A stretch of 8,974 bases of DNA from an uncultured Angelakisella sp. (lineage in GTDB: Bacteria; Bacillota; Clostridia; Oscillospirales; Ruminococcaceae). The notes below the pieces were generated by a model. It did no database searches. It saw nothing but the letters and a program-made list of their open reading frames with translations, and had not been told where the DNA came from. The stretch is from contig CAJFUT010000145.1 of assembly GCA_904420255.1 (NCBI GenBank), positions 1 through 8,974 on the forward strand, in the 5' to 3' direction. This document shows positions 7,527 through 8,974 of this stretch, in pieces. The position numbers and the translations under genes were made by a program. Position 1 is the stretch's first letter. Each line of letters opens with the position of its first letter.

Positions 7527-8817
7527 GGGCGGGGTCCTCCTTCCCGGATTTGCTGGTGAGGAAATAGACGGTGTCCAGGGTGACCTTCCCTGCGGCGGCC
7601 ACCACCGCCTCCCGGGTCACCCGGCGGATGGCCTCCGCCTCCTCTTCCGGGGCCACCTGGGTCCCCCGGAGGATCTGGGAAAGATACCAGCCCTCCAAAG
7701 AGCCCAGGCTGTCGGGGATGGAGCGGAGGGAGTTGACATAGGAGAGCTTGGCGGAATCCAGCTCCTCGTCGGAGAAATCCCCGGCGGCCACCGCCGCCAG
7801 CTGCTCCAGGATGGCTTCCCGGGCCTTGTCCCGGTTCTCCTTCTCCACCCCGATGTCCACCATCATGATGCCGGTGTTCTGGTCAAACCGGGCGGCGCAA
7901 TAGTAGCAGAGGCTCCGCTTCTCCCGCACATGGATGAAAAGGCGGGAAAAGGGGGTCCCGCCGTACAGAAAGGCCATGAGCTTTACAGCGTCCATTTCCT
8001 CTTTTCCGGAGATGGCCCCGGTGCGGAAGCCCAGCACCATCTTGGACTGGGCGATGTCCATTTCCACCGTTTCCTCCCGCACCTGGTCCGCCCGCTCCAC
8101 AATGGGGGCCGGGGCGAAGGGGGCGGGGCTGCGGGACACCCCGGCAAAGAGCCGGGTGAATTCCTCCCTGGCCCCGTCGGGGGAGCCGCAGCCGGCAAAG
8201 ATGATCTCCACCCGGGCGGTGCGGATCAGCTCCCGGTAACGCTCCGCCGCGGCCCTGGGGGTGAGGGCCCGGGCCTTCTCCGCCCAGCCGTATTTGGGGA
8301 TGGCCAGGCGGGTGCCCCGGCACATGAGGGCCCGGCACTGGTTCAGGGCGTAGGCGCGCTTTTCGTTGATCTCCGCCTGGATGGTGTCGATGAGATACTG
8401 GCGCTCCAGCTGGAAATCCCCTTCCGGGAAGGCCCCATCCACAATATTGGGGTCCAGGACGATCTCCCCCAGCAGCTGGGCGCAGCCGGCGGAGATCTTC
8501 TCCCCCGCCAGGGCGAAGCGGTCGTCCACCCCCACGATGGAGCAGCTGAGGATCTGGTACTCCCCGGTTTTGGACACGTCGGCGCTGAGGGAGGCCCCGT
8601 AAAGGTCGCAGAGCCGCTGCTCCAGCCGGGTCATATCGGGGCAGCTCCGGCTCCCCTTCCGCAGGAGGAAGGGGAGGATGGCGTTGGCGGTGACGGTTTC
8701 CTCATCCAGCGGGGTGATGAGATGCAGGGTAATGCTGTTATGCTTGAACTTCGGGTCCTGGATGGCGGAAAAATAAACTTCCTCCCCGATCCGGGCCCGG
8801 CTCAGATCTTGTTTCAT
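7519..8817 (-). CDS. ymfF: M16 family protein without the zinc motif, YmfF-like
   Basis: This is a 432-residue M16-fold protein, the likely non-catalytic partner of the downstream YmfH-like peptidase. Where HxxEH would stand in an active M16 enzyme there is ILPFLLRKGSRSCP (47-60), so the zinc ligands are absent. The Arg/Tyr substrate-contact region of the family is kept in the C-terminal half (VREKRSLCYY, 297-306, with Arg298 and Tyr305). Split M16 proteases commonly work as one chain with the metal site and one with this Arg/Tyr pair, which fits the gene pair. The ATG at 8817 has CAGGAG 8 nt upstream. It is the first gene after the promoter at 8909-8937. The missing zinc motif is normal for the YmfF branch and is not a sign of decay. 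Confidence 0.83.
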   Translation of the reverse strand: MKQDLSRARIGEEVYFSAIQDPKFKHNSITLHLITPLDEETVTANAILPFLLRKGSRSCPDMTRLEQRLCDLYGASLSADVSKTGEYQILSCSIVGVDDRFALAGEKISAGCAQLLGEIVLDPNIVDGAFPEGDFQLERQYLIDTIQAEINEKRAYALNQCRALMCRGTRLAIPKYGWAEKARALTPRAAAERYRELIRTARVEIIFAGCGSPDGAREEFTRLFAGVSRSPAPFAPAPIVERADQVREETVEMDIAQSKMVLGFRTGAISGKEEMDAVKLMAFLYGGTPFSRLFIHVREKRSLCYYCAARFDQNTGIMMVDIGVEKENRDKAREAILEQLAAVAAGDFSDEELDSAKLSYVNSLRSIPDSLGSLEGWYLSQILRGTQVAPEEEAEAIRRVTREAVVAAAGKVTLDTVYFLTSKSGKEDPAHE

Positions 8818-8902
8818 GCACTCGCTCCTGTCCTGTGTGAAATTGGCCGGAGGAAGGGGGCGGCCACAGAAGGCCTCCCGGCTTTTCCTGCCGGCCGGCG
8901 GC
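8818..8902 (-). promoter_or_regulatory. Structured 5' leader of the ymfF operon
   Basis: About 85 nt separate the predicted start of transcription from the ymfF ATG. The RNA contains the palindrome GCCGGCCGGC (8890-8899). It also has a stem of CCTCCGGC (8846-8853) with GCCGGGAGG (8874-8882), 8 bp with one bulged base. A smaller GGCC/GGCC hairpin around 8862-8875 competes with that stem. No riboswitch or T-box core was recognised. Confidence 0.4.
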
Positions 8903-8908
8903 TATTTT

Positions 8909-8937
8909 ATTATACACAGCTTTGGCTCAAATTTCCA
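8909..8937 (-). promoter_or_regulatory. Sigma-A promoter for ymfF-ymfH-lgt-folD
   Basis: On the minus strand a perfect TATAAT (8909-8914) is preceded at 17 nt by TGGAAA (8932-8937), which matches four of six -35 positions. TGTG directly before the -10 may help. It sits in an AT-richer patch at the right end of the window, upstream of the first gene of the run. Confidence 0.7.
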
Positions 8938-8974
8938 TAGCCTGGCCCAAACCGCAACAATTTGTTCAAAATAC

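Noticed and set aside
3900..7559. Plus-strand open frame of 1219 codons, with other long plus-strand frames at 201-1763, 1492-3024 and 7420-8940
   Set aside because: They lie antisense to rplU, folD, lgt, the M16 genes, obgE, mrnC and yitT. Their translations are low complexity (rich in Gly, His, Pro, Gln) with no family signature. They arise because third codon positions of the real genes are GC-rich.
7519..8817. ymfF as a decayed pseudogene because the zinc motif is absent
   Set aside because: The frame is intact at full length, coupled to ymfH, and lack of HxxEH is normal for this branch of the M16 family.

Overview
The window suggests a GC-rich member of the Clostridia, most likely an Oscillospiraceae gut bacterium (Flavonifractor, Lawsonibacter, Intestinimonas or Oscillibacter type). 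This is inferred from three things: housekeeping proteins of clearly Firmicutes character, strong GGAGG ribosome binding sites with sigma-A-type promoters, and very high GC at third codon positions. No taxonomic search was possible. All eight genes lie on the minus strand, so transcription runs from the right end of the window to the left. The long open frames on the plus strand are shadows of these genes.

Layout in the direction of transcription: (1) 8974-8818 is a promoter with a perfect TATAAT and an 85-nt structured leader. (2) 8817-4095 is a tight four-gene run. It holds two M16 peptidase-family paralogues (ymfF-like without the zinc motif, ymfH-like with it), lgt for lipoprotein lipidation with a long acidic tail, and folD for one-carbon folate metabolism. 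(3) 4094-3246 is a consensus sigma-A promoter (TTGACA, 17 nt, TAAAAT), an approximately 84-nt leader, then rplU (bL21 with an Ala/Lys/Glu tail) and rpmA (bL27). (4) 3245-2956 is a 290-nt spacer. It contains a 173-bp segment bounded by perfect 15-bp inverted repeats and carrying two back-to-back terminator-like hairpins. (5) 2955-321 is obgE, mrnC and a yitT-family membrane protein. (6) 320-1 is non-coding, very GC-rich and full of short perfect inverted repeats.

The central theme is ribosome synthesis: bL21, bL27, the Obg GTPase that acts in 50S assembly, and Mini-RNase III that matures 23S rRNA. The upstream operon combines envelope work (lgt), folate metabolism (folD) and the M16 pair, whose Bacillus relatives are linked to modification of elongation factor P. 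No defence system, phage, CRISPR array or complete transposon is visible. The most unusual points are the inverted-repeat segment between rpmA and obgE, the joint absence of the bL27 N-terminal extension and of its protease gene prp, and the low-complexity tails on bL21 and Lgt.
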